Positions 54,401 to 64,000 of a DNA stretch of 64,000 bases are shown here, in pieces. Numbering within the stretch: the first letter of the stretch is position 1; each line of letters starts with the position of its first letter. The stretch is from Aristolochia californica. Lineage: Eukaryota > Streptophyta > Magnoliopsida > Piperales > Aristolochiaceae. The notes beneath the pieces are model-generated. The model was not told the DNA's origin. It saw only the letters and a list, made by a program, of their open reading frames with translations, and did no database searches. Position numbers and translations under genes: made by a program. The stretch lies in assembly GCA_029961685.1 (NCBI GenBank), contig JARWKL010000016.1:13274157-13338156 (forward strand), read 5' to 3'.

Positions 54401-55846
54401 GCTTTCCTCAATGGGGATATAAAGGAAGAAATTTATATGCAACAACCACCTGGATTTGTGGTTGAGGGGAAATGGGTATGTCAATTGAAGAAATCCCTCT
54501 ATAGTCTGAAACAGTCTCCTCGTGCATGGTTTGATAAATTTAGCCAAGCACTGATGCAAACGGAATTTTACAGATGTTTTGTAGATCACTTTGTGTTTCT
54601 TAAAAACACCCGTAAAGGGAAAATACTTTTGGTAATCTATGTTGATGATATTGTCTTAATCAGCAGTGATCTTGAGGGCATTCATAAAACCAATGAAAAT
54701 ATATGTGAAGAGTTCAAGGCAAAAGATCTTGGACTACTTAAATACTTTTTGGGTATTGAAGTGTTATAGTCCAAACATGGAATTATACTATCTCAAAGGA
54801 AGTATGTCCTTGATCTACTGGAGGAGACATGAATGATGAGGTGTAGACCAATAGAAACTCCTATGGATTAAAAAAAAAAAGTATCTACAGGCACCGGAGA
54901 AGATGTGGATATTGGAAAATATCAAAGACTTGTGGGAAAACTTATTTATCTCTTTGTAACAAGGTCATATATCTCATATGCAATAATTGTGATGACTCAA
55001 TACATACACAAACCACAACTTATTCTTTGGAAAACATTGGAAAGAATATTGTTATATTTGAAAGGTGCTCCAGGAAGAGGGTTTCTCTATAAGAACCATG
55101 ATCACTTCAACATAGAGGGTTCTCTGATGCAAACCTGGTCGGATCCCCAAATGACAAAAAATCTACTTTGGGATATTGTACAATGGTTGAGGAAATTTGG
55201 TTACATAGAGAAGAAAAAAGCATAATGTAGTTGCAAAGTCCAACGCAGAAGCAGAATACAGGGCCATGTCACATACAATTAGTGAGCTTCTATGGATCAA
55301 GTCCCTTCTCATTGAACTGGGATTCTATAAAGAAACTGTTATGGTCCTGGGTTAAGTACATATGTCTTCCGCTCCTGATAGGTCAGTCTTTTGGGTAGTA
55401 TTGGCTAGGTGTTTAACATTTGGTATCAAAGCTAGCGCTACGTCACGGGTTTGATTCCCGAGTGCTGCAAGCGGCGTGTGGAGGTGTGTAGCCCTGGGCG
55501 GAGGGGGCGACCTAGCGGAAGGGGCGACCAGAGTGTGTTCCCGCACCATGGGTCATCACTATAAGCGGAAGGGGCGACCTGAGTGTGTTCCTGCACCTTA
55601 GGGCCGTCGCTAGAGTGGGCCGTCTCCAGTGTAGGCCGCCGTGGGCATCGGTCTCGCGATGGTGGGTGTGATGTTATGGTCCTAGGTTAAGTACCTATGT
55701 CTTCCGCTCCTGATAGGCCGATATTTTCGGTAGTATTGGCTAGGTACTTAACAGAAACCCATATGGATCTATATTGCGATAACCAAGGGGTGATTCATAT
55801 CACCTCAAATTTGGTCTTCCATGAAAGAACAAAATACATTGAAGTG
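51480..55846 (+). pseudogene. Copia F gag-pol (decayed, with nested TRIM)
   Basis: Same family as copia D but heavily broken. Gag runs from about 51500 (WLINNMEELVSNNAIHLDTT, LQRTYDILQNMFNTK) to the serine-rich segment near 52540. The integrase pieces at 52826-53400 have HNRLGHA and DVWGSLSVSNISRVMYF. The 53427-53927 frame contains FLGYSRMQKGYVCYNPTL. RT at 54326-54769 has QLDVKNAFLNGDI and IYVDDIVLISSD. RNase H is at 54905-55225, then after the TRIM DLYCDNQGVIHITSN. A deletion after HIEV joins it directly to the LTR at 55847. No 5' LTR found. Confidence 0.85.
55337..55753 (+). mobile_element. TRIM element, 417 bp (TRIM-1 family, copy c)
   Basis: LTRs of 82 bp lie at 55337-55418 and 55672-55753 (TGTTATGG...TTTAACA / CTTAACA). 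The primer site tggtatcaaagc is at 55421-55432 and the polypurine tract ggtgggtgtga at 55661-55671. The target duplication GAAAC is perfect (55332-55336, 55754-55758), inside copia F RNase H. The 253-bp interior is GC-rich. It has a perfect T-arm-like hairpin CGGG-tttgatt-CCCG at 55446-55460 and a ~50-bp direct repeat starting 'agcggaaggggcgacc'. Confidence 0.92.
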
Positions 55847-56234
55847 GGACTAAGACCACCAAGCCCACATGTGTGTGGAGAAGACCCACATGTCCTTAAG
55901 GTGTGGCATGAGGTGTCATCTCATAAGGATGCTAGACTCTCTCCATTGATTTTGTAATCTTCCCTTGATTGTTATCGTTAGGGAGCCTAACTGATTGAGG
56001 AGTTTCACTAAACATGTAATGGAAAAAAGTATAAATAGGGGTCATGGTTGAAGGGATTTCAATAAAGCTCTCCTCTTCTCACAATTCATGGAAGACTCTC
56101 TCCCATAGCCTAAAGGCTTTCTCTCCCTTTCCTTCTTCTCTCTTCTCTACCAAGTTTTCTTTTCTTTTCTTCTCCTTCTCTTCTTCCTTTCTTATTTTGC
56201 TCGAGGTACTAAGCATGGGATTATAAATTCAACA
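55847..56234 (+). repeat. Copia F 3' LTR
   Basis: Starts close to 'gggactaagaccaccaag', has 'tataaataggggtcatgg' as a TATA region near 56030 and ends 'ttataaattcaaca'. Its end matches 28061-28157. The true 5' boundary is obscured by the deletion. Confidence 0.65.
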
Positions 56235-56499
56235 GCCACACCTAAACATAATAAATTTGATGAAAGCAAAATATTCATAAGAAGTAAATCTGATTCATTG
56301 ATGTGTAGAATTAACAACTTCCTCACCAACACGTGTGATTTTGTTGAATTTTAAAATATTTTAAGAATATTTATCATCATTTCTTCAAGTAGAACAACAT
56401 GTTAGTTAATTTAGAAACATATTTGTTCGTACCTTACTCTAGTAGTCTCCTCAAAATAGTGATCATGAGATGATACATCATTAATATAAGGGAGCCATA
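56235..56499. other. No feature recognised
   Basis: AT-rich; no frame or repeat assigned. It lies 3' of the LRR pseudogene on its coding strand. Confidence 0.4.
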
Positions 56500-57184
56500 A
56501 AAAGGAATAGATGTCAAAATAAGAAAATTGAGATAAGAACTGCCTCCTTTGCATTGGGAATTTTGCGAAGGGCCCTTCTGTTGGACTTGTACCACAAAGA
56601 TCATTGTTGGAAACATTACTGCAGTATCTCTTAGAAATCAAAGGAGACTCACAAACAAACCAATACAAAACCAAACACCACGCAAAAGCATAAACAAAGA
56701 TGATGTGCACTTCTATCCTTACAATACTTTAAGGTTTGAAAGAGAAGCAAGCTCTTTATGAATGGATCCTATCAAGTTGAGTATTGTTCAAGTGCCTACC
56801 GTGCATCCATTAATTTGGGAAAGTTAGCTCAAAGTTTAACTTTTAAGGCCCTGAACTTCATGACTCTCAAAATTATAATTTGAGAGAGAACACAACTTAC
56901 AAAAATTTGATCGATTTCAGTTTCCCAAAAGACTTCAGGATGTTCCCTTCAAATCGGTTGAGGTACAAATCCATGCTCACAAGAGAGGGAAGGGTAATCA
57001 GATGCACACCCTCTGAATTTGTCGAAGTCGTTAACTTAGGAGTGACAACGAACAGGAGAAGGAGAAATGTAACAACAGAAACAACAAAAAGGTCGTAACA
57101 TAGAGAGGGAAGAGGGAGAAGATCAGATTTCGGTGGGCAAAGAGCATGAGAGGAGTCGCGGCTGCCCTGTTCTCGCCTCTTCAC
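56500..57184 (-). pseudogene. LRR protein pseudogene (LRR1/SERK-ectodomain-like)
   Basis: From 57184 the - strand has a hydrophobic segment (VVSVVTFLLLLFVVTPKL) that resembles a signal peptide, then TNSEGVHL, the family's usual first mature residues. The next LRR pieces are SLVSMDLYLNRFEGNI and SFGKLKSIKFL, and in another frame near 56740-56800 LIGSIHKELASLSNL. A further piece near 56600 reads VSNNDLCGTSPTEGPFAKFP, the conserved end of short plant LRR proteins (family form VSNNDLCGTIPT.GPF). Most middle repeats are missing and frames shift between pieces. It is a broken copy. A SERK receptor kinase ectodomain is the alternative source, but no kinase domain follows. Confidence 0.65.
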
Positions 57185-57996
57185 GATTCCTGAATGCCTG
57201 AAGACAAAAGATACAAACTCGAAGTTGTTTCCCTTCCTCCTGTTGGTTTAAGTAAACGAGTCGGCTCGCGAGCATGCGAATCGAATCACCGCTTATCCGA
57301 GTTTGGCTTGTTTACTTAAATGAACCCAAAACCTTATCTCAAATTCAATTTGAGATCAAAATTTTTTGAATCAAAGAGAGTTGGGGCTGAGTCGAGTTCG
57401 AGCTATTCACAAAACGGTTCAATTCAATGCTACTTCAACTCATAGCTATTTTAATTTTTTTGAAAAAAAAGGAGCAAGACAACTTATTTTTAGTTTTTTT
57501 TGCTTAATTACAACGTCTTTTATGAGAGAGCGCGAAATTTAAACTTTAAAACAGGAAGAGGAATCCTATCAAGAAACCATATATTTTTATCATACTACAT
57601 AATTGCCATCACGTTCCGACAGGCACAAGGCAGATCAAGAAATGTGATGGCAGTTGCCGTTAGTATTAGGATAATTGATGACATGAATTCTTCGGCTTTT
57701 CCTCCCATGACCCATGAACTTCTAGAAGCCGAGTTCCTGTCCGTACGACAAACAGTCCCTTCACCCTCTCTCTCTCTCTCCTCTTGTCAGAGACTCAACT
57801 GATTTCTCCCTCTAATCAAGTTACTGAAATTCAAAGAAATGAAATCCCCAAAAAACCTTCGAAAAGCGTTCGAACACGCATTTCCTCTATAACAGGCCTC
57901 ATTCTAGCGGTTACCTGATTGCCTTCTCCGTGTTGTTTGCTCTCGCTTCTGTGTTCGTCTTCTCGATGCAAGAACACCCTAAACATCGGAGGAGTG
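57185..57996 (+). promoter_or_regulatory. Upstream region and 5' UTR of the kinase gene
   Basis: The stretch nearest the start codon is GC-richer, and a (CT)n run at 57764-57782 is typical of plant core promoters. At 57240-57440 are 'gagtcggctcgcgagc' and 'gtcgagttcgagct' phrases like hAT subterminal sequence, perhaps an old fragment. No TATA box could be fixed. Confidence 0.4.
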
Positions 57997-60900
57997 ATGG
58001 CGGACAAGAGGGTTTCCAGTAAGGAACCTTGTACTAATCTCTCTCGTGTGAATACCGACGACAGGGAAAGAATTGGATGTGGTGGAGCGGGGGACGGGGA
58101 TGATCGAGCTGGGGTTGAGGAGATTACCATTGCTCACGATGAGGTGGACATGATCGATGATAAGTGGTTCATCGATCCGAATGTTATTTTATTTGGGCCA
58201 AAGATTGGCGAGGGTGGATACGCGAATGTCTATGAGGCCATGTAATGTTTCTTCACTTTCATTTTGGCTTTCTTGGAGTTGTGAGTTCGTCTGGTGCTGA
58301 ATTTGTATCGTTGTTGCTCTCGGTCGATTGAATTATAGTGTTAGATTATTGTTTTTTAAGTTCTTTTGATTTGTTTGAAACGAAGGTCGATTTTGTTGAG
58401 GTTTTCTTTTGTTCTTTGTTTTGTTATTAGTTTGAGTATGGACTATGAGAGCAGTGGTTGAATAAAACTCTTGTTTTTCTCTTTGCTTCTTTAATGCGGC
58501 TTCTATTTTTTATAAAATGATCAATTGCATTATTTATTTGTTAATTACTGACGTGCATGCATTCTTTTTTTGAATTTTTGGTCCCATTTGTTTTATTTAC
58601 TTTTTTTTAAGCATTGTTTTGTTTACTTGATTTTCCTCTCCTTCTTGTTTTGTTCAATTCTTTTTGTTCCTAAGTAGACATAAATAGTTTGAGGAACTTG
58701 AAAATCATGAAATGATTGAAAGCTTTGCCTACTTACATATTTTCTTGGGATTCATGTTTTCCCTGTGGGTGAATATATCTCAACTCCATTTCTTTTACCC
58801 TGACAATCATCTTCTTGCCTAGTGGTCTGTTGTTGTACTCCTTTTTGGAGGGTTAAAGTTGAGGATTTAAGTTGGGGACTCAGCCTGCTCTCATTTAAAA
58901 AGTAAATATCATTGTACATGAGAAATTGCGTGACTACCCTCCGTCATACAGTAAAAAGAACCCATCATGTATACACTCGGTATTGTGTGTCTAAAGTTCA
59001 TCCGCTTTCACTAAGGCCCTACTGAGGGTTTTTTTTTCTCATGTTGCTCACAACTGCACACTGTTTCTGGAATAGAAATGCATTAGCAGCTGGTATTATC
59101 TGCTGTAGTATCCAGTCCAAATGATTTATAACCTAATAATCTTTTTTCAGTTACGATTCCTCAAGTGTTGCAGTCAAGATAATTCTGCCTGGTGCAACAG
59201 AGGAAGAGCAAGCAAACTGCAGGAAGAGGTTTATGAGAGAGGTCACAATGCTATCTCGGGTGCAAGATGAGAATCTAATAAAGGTATTGTTGTAGCTTTT
59301 TGGTTTGTAAAGCATCTTTATGCTATAATTCCAATGGGCTGCTATTATTTGATACTGTCAAAACTGTATAATAATCTTCCTTTACATTGAAATCATGTTT
59401 ACTGTTCTCTCAGTTTCCATCTTTCACTACAATAGTCTCACTGAATTCCAAATTTTTTTTTTATTCCTTTTATATTTTCCTTTCACTTAACTTTTTGTTC
59501 AATACCTTCTCCCTGCTTGCGCTATGTACACTTTTGTCTGGTTGGCTGTTTCTTTAGATGTGAGACTCAAAATTGGAAAATATAACTGTTTGGTGTCACT
59601 TGAGTTCATGTCTTTTTGAGAACTTTTTAGACTGAAAATATACTGGTTTTTGGCCACGGTTTATCTTTCTCCTGGTCTACCTGGTGCTTCTGTTTCTTCT
59701 ATTAATATTGCTCTAAAACAGCTTAGAAAGGCATCTGAACACATGCTGAACTTATCTATTACTTTAAAACAGTTGATTGGTGTTTGCATGGACCCAGCTT
59801 TGATGATTGTGACAGAGTTTTTGAAGGGTGGTTCACTTAAAAAGTTTCTCAGAACGTTGCGCCCAAATCGTCTGGATCTACAGCTTTCTGTGTGTTTTGC
59901 TTTGGACATTTCACGAGGAATGCAATCCTTGCATTCAAATGGTATCATTCACAGGGACTTGAAACCTGGTAAGTTGGTGTGAACATTCTCTTTTTCTTTT
60001 GTTTATATAAGGTTAGAAACACTTAATGGAGAGGTTTGGGATGTTTATGAGATGCTCTGAATTCTTTACCTTGTTTTTTACGGTTTCTTTACAAGCTAGG
60101 AGACGTAGATTAAAAAAGGCTTTTATTTATTAGTTTTTCTTTGAAATATGCAATCAATTATGATGCACTGGTGATTGCTCCTTTTGAAGCTGAACAATTA
60201 ATTATAGCAGTTTGACAGTCAGGCGCTACTAGAAGCCACAATTTTGTGTGCTGAGTTTTGCCTCTGTAGTTCAGCAAAATAGACATATTAAATCTACTTG
60301 TCACTTTTGGAAATTGCAGTTTCAAATTAGGTATCTTCAATTTTTTTCTCTTGCATCAAGATGCTGTTGTTGACAATGCGACAAAGAAACACTAGATTCT
60401 CTTAGTTACAAAAACATGAGACCAAATGATGGAAATTCCTTTAAAATAGGTCACCAGCATGTACATTCATCATCTCTTCCATATTTTAATTGTGTGCTCG
60501 GCTTGTATGTTTGGTCTACAGATAATTTGCTTTTAACTGAAGACAAGAAGAAACTAAAACTTGCAGACTTTGGGTTAGCGAGGGAGGAAACAGTGACTGA
60601 AATGATGACTGCTGAGACTGGTACTTATAGATGGATGGCTCCCGAGGTACCACCATAGTCTCTCTGATCTGTATCTTGTTACAAAAGCATATATGCAGTG
60701 GGACTGGGCTACTTCTTGTTTTCTCAACTGTGTCCCCTATTTAAATCAGTTGTACAGCACAGTGACACTAGAGGTCAAGAAACACTACACCCATAAGGTT
60801 GACACTTATAGCTTTGCGATAGTTCTGTGGGAATTAATCACTAATCGTACACCATTTGAAGGGATGTCAAACCTGCAGGCAGCGTATGCCTCTGCATTCA

Positions 60901-61434
60901 AGGTATGACCATGTTCTGTTTTTTGGTTTAAGTTTGGTTTTTATGCTTTTACTTGGCCACTATCTTTGTTATTTCAGTTTATTAAAAGAAGCTGAAGTCT
61001 TTTAATTAGTGAAGCGGTGCAGAGCTGCCTACTAGCCTGCTCTGTATAGGTGTATAGCTGGATCTTCTTTAATATTTGTTCAATTTGTTAAACAGAAACT
61101 AAGACCACCCTTGGACAATATTCCGAAAGACCTTGGCATAATCCTGGACAGGTGTTGGGCGGAAGATCCGCTAATGCGGCTTGAGTTTTGGGAAATTAGT
61201 ATGATGCTCTCCAGCTTTCTAGCAACTCTGCAGCTTCCTAGTTCAGTTCGATCAACACAAATCACACCTCCCCCAAAAGTTGAAATGGGGCAGTGCAGCA
61301 CCAGCCGCAGTTATCCGTTGGCAGCAGATTCCCCAGGGACCCGTAATTTGATGGGTGATAAGTCCAGAGGGGATGAGGGTGCTGATGGTAATAATAAAAG
61401 CAGCATATTTTGTTGCTTTGACAACTGGAGGTGA
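57997..61434 (+). CDS. Raf-like MAPKKK group C protein kinase (ATN1-like), six exons
   Basis: Exons 57997-58241, 59151-59283, 59773-59968, 60522-60646, 60750-60902 and 61096-61434 all have GT...AG introns and join into 1191 bp, 396 residues plus stop. The start [10 protein letters not shown] was chosen because the family opens shortly before the DKWFIDP motif; a longer frame starts upstream at 57919. Domains: variable N-terminus (1-62), then kinase with G-loop [16 protein letters not shown] lysine and the alphaC region [19 protein letters not shown]. The catalytic loop is HRDLKPDN, followed by DFGLAREE and [27 protein letters not shown] is 3-4 residues shorter than the family form. KPDN replaces the common KPEN. 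The C-terminus ends in a CC pair. By homology it is a cytosolic Ser/Thr (dual-specificity-like) kinase; substrates are unknown. Confidence 0.92.
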
Positions 61435-62020
61435 ATGAGATCTTGAAACCTGTGCCATATATATCCATTTTAGTTTGAGGGTAGTTGGAAAGATGCTTAC
61501 TTCAGATAGCAGGCTTATAGAGGAAGAGCTAGTAGAGCAAATTTGCAACTAAATACGGTTGCAGCTAAAGGCGTGAGAGAAGCATTTTGTGTCTGCTGAA
61601 AAATGATGCATAATATTCCATCGATCCAGTGCAGTCTTCTTGTTTTTGGACATTTTTCATAAGATCAATGTACCATTTGTTCGTGTACAGAAATAGACCA
61701 GTGGTGATTCTTTGTACGCAGCAAGGAAGAGTTATGTATGGTGGATGGAGGCATGCTACGTCACAGTGGTCTATCTTTATCCTGATTTCAACTCGTTCTT
61801 CTCCATCTCCTGGGTTTGAAAAGTACAAGAGCTGATAGCTTGAACAACTCTATCAGGTACATTTAATTAGTATCATACAGGGTAAAGATTTTTTTTTTTG
61901 TTTTGGGTATGCAGAAGTAAGGGTTACGATGATGGCAATATGTTTTTGTAGCTGCGCTGACATTTTTGATAAATAAATGATTCATTTCTCGAACCCCGGT
62001 TAAATATTTCCTGGAAATGT
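61435..62020 (+). other. Kinase 3' UTR and downstream flank
   Basis: Non-coding. 'gataaataaatgattc' near 61970 includes AATAAA-type signals. It probably ends the transcript. Confidence 0.4.
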
Positions 62021-63200
62021 ATCCAGTAGTGAATGCTATTCAAGATGCAATGAAGCACTTTGTATTCAAGATGCAAATTGGATACTGTCCACAGCATCTA
62101 GGGAGAGACTAATTTTCTCATGTTATCTGTTCTGGAGAGTCGATTCCCCAAGGGTCGAATCCAAGTCAGTATCCTCTAATCTTCTAATCTTCAAATTTCA
62201 AACACATAAGAGATTATGAAAATGGCAATGTTGACAGCAGTTGAATGGATTTGTTCATGTAGCTCATCTTCGTTGAACAATAGAATTGATTATCCAACAG
62301 GATCACTTCGATCAAACTGCAACGAAACAAGACAAGCAGATGCTGAGTTCTATCGGATTGAACCGAAGAGAGGCTAAACACTTACAAATAATCTCGGGAA
62401 ACTAGCCGACCCACTCATTTAGGATCTCCCTTCTGCAAAACCAAAACTCGCAGAGTCATATTTTGAATCATTTAAACCATTAAAATATTTTTCAGCACCC
62501 ATGTCCTCTCCTGCTTAACATTGTGTTTGAACCACTGATATGATCAATATTCAGATTTTACAACCTGGTTTTGTTCACAGGCAGCTTTACATTTTCATCT
62601 TCCTTGTTTGCTTTTTTTCTTAATAGATGCAGAAACCCTATTTTCAGTCCTTCAAGTTTTACCCATTAAATTTAGTTTTCTTGGTTGTTGATGAAATCTA
62701 CGTTACCCATACTCTAAACCACCATTCGGTGTCAGAAAAAAATAAATGGCAAAATAAGATGAAAGTCATCTATACAACAGAAAACCAGGCCAACAAAATA
62801 CCAATCATAACTTGATAGCACATCCAAAACAAAACCAGACAACAAAACCCAATCTCCACAAATGCTTCATACAAACACCGAGCCCGCCGCAACTTAAAGC
62901 CAAAATACCAATTACTGATTCCAAAAATGTAGCAATACTCGGAATAGAAATAAGTAACATGTCAATGTATCAAAACCCAGATGATTTTTCCCAATATTTT
63001 TATCCTTTGAACTAACAATGTGGGATTGTTATGTTCATCTCTTGACTCTGCCAACAAGTGCCAGTGGATCAGGAAACAATTAAGATCTTTCATGACAATA
63101 GGACACCCACAATGTGTACCTAATTATCTTCTAAAGGGGGGGGATGAACTTGAATTGAAGTGAACTTCCAGTGTTAGTGCCCCCAAATGAAAAGTATGAT
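62021..63200. other. No gene recognised
   Basis: Moderately AT-rich intergenic sequence. Short frames (62627-62815 and 62812-63015) match nothing I know. No transposon ends seen. Confidence 0.4.
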
Positions 63201-63829
63201 ATAAACAAGAGAATAAGTAACCTTTTATAATATACTTAAATAGAACATATACCTAAATAGATAATTAACCAAAATAAACATGGTTACTACACTTATAAGT
63301 GATTTAACGTGTAGTATTAAAATATGTTAATATCCTAATTAATAAAAAATTATATTATATTACTTAATGATTATAGTTTATTATAAATTAATACAATAAT
63401 TACGTTTGACTAGAATAAATTATTAAAAATTAATAAAAAAGTAAAAAATAATAGAAGCACATATAATAAATAAATAAAATATTTTTTAATAACATAAAAA
63501 ATATTTTAACATTAAAACTCACTAATTTAAAATAATAATAAAATAATAAATATAATAAATAAATAAATATATTTATCAATATATAATATATATTTTTATG
63601 TATTAATAATTAATAATATATTGTCACAAAATTTAAAACCATTGGTTTAATTAATTATAGCAATGGGATAATTAAACCAAAACAATTTATCAAATATTTA
63701 TTTTAAAAATATTTTTATTATGACTATTAAATCACTAATTTAATATAGTAATTATAAAATAAAAATATTAAATAAATAAAAATAATTATTTTATAAATAA
63801 AAAATATAAATTATTATTCTTATTACGAT
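63201..63829. repeat. Extremely AT-rich block
   Basis: About 600 bp almost entirely A and T, with many 'aataaataaat' and 'taataaa' phrases and a repeated 'aaaccattggtttaattaatt' core near 63645. It could be a decayed MITE cluster, a matrix-attachment-like region or simple low-complexity sequence. Confidence 0.5.
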
Positions 63830-63867
63830 GGTTTAATTTTTTCTTAACTTAGGAAAAATTAAACCAT
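63830..63867. repeat. Inverted repeat (hairpin)
   Basis: 'atggtttaattttttcttaa' is followed after a few bases by 'ggaaaaattaaaccat', so the arms pair over about 15 bases (ATGGTTTAATTTTTCC type). The core GGTTTAAT also occurs in the AT-rich block upstream. Confidence 0.6.
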
Positions 63868-63870
63868 TGT

Positions 63871-64000
63871 CTTCCTCACAGCGCGCGTCGTCTTCCTCAG
63901 CGGCTTGCCAACGGGCAACGACGACAGTATGCTGAGAGTGAGATGAGAGGGAGGCCAAGAGAGAAGAGAAGCTCAGCCTCCTGTGCTCTGCGACAGAGGT
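63871..64000. other. GC-richer edge, possibly the start of the next gene
   Basis: Composition changes sharply at about 63875 ('cgcgcgtcgtcttcctcag'), as it does in front of the kinase gene. The window ends before any frame can be judged. Confidence 0.25.

Noticed and set aside
59650..59982. 110-codon frame starting in intron 2 as an alternative gene start
   Set aside because: Only the part from 59773 matches the kinase family; the preceding residues read through intron sequence.

Overview
The window is nuclear DNA from a flowering plant. The evidence is nested LTR retrotransposons with tRNA-iMet and tRNA-Asp primer sites, plant hAT termini, and remnants of plant gene families (AZG purine permease, P-class PPR protein, LRR1/SERK-type LRR protein, chloroplast DnaJ, CIPK). 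The sequence does not fix a species. Only one gene looks intact: a six-exon Raf-like (ATN1-like, MAPKKK group C) protein kinase at 57997-61434 on the + strand. Its exons join into one 396-codon frame with all catalytic motifs present.

Layout. 1-5760: broken Ty1/copia fragments of one family (called D/F here), one interrupted by a mosaic insert that carries a gypsy LTR, a CIPK-like kinase fragment and a 309-bp TRIM; then a leader of a non-autonomous LTR family (family C). 5763-12245: a decayed copia (copia B) between two ~290-bp direct repeats. 12247-25121: an intronless AZG purine-permease pseudogene on the - strand, split by copia A (12641-24009). Copia A is split by a family C element (13567-19863), which is split in turn by a 3.66-kb element ending in ~83-bp TRIM-type LTRs (15558-19215). 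Each level has a 5-bp target duplication matching at 4 of 5 bases. 25122-30324: mostly AT-rich DNA, a hAT end fragment, family C and gypsy LTR pieces, and fresh tandem duplications. 30325-32598: a hAT transposon with a perfect 8-bp duplication, carrying a DnaJ gene fragment with an intron. 33884-40917: an LTR element with 1.26-kb LTRs and only gag plus protease. 41100-42210: a PPR pseudogene (At4g38150-like). 42222-48050: copia D with nearly identical LTRs. 48051-50004: gypsy family B pieces, including a solo LTR with a perfect duplication, and a family C LTR. 50281-50969: a second TRIM with a perfect duplication. 51480-56234: a decayed copia (copia F) with a 417-bp TRIM inserted in its RNase H. 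56500-57184: an LRR-protein pseudogene. 57997-61434: the kinase. 61435-64000: 3' flank and very AT-rich DNA.

The most unusual material is (i) the TRIM family whose ~82-bp LTRs bound elements of 309 bp, 417 bp and 3.66 kb, with a tRNA T-arm-like hairpin just after the primer site; (ii) the gene-carrying hAT element; (iii) the gag-protease-only element; and (iv) nonsense codons shared between separate copia copies. All calls come from reading the sequence. Family names rest on recognised motifs, not on database searches, and most element boundaries are judged by eye.
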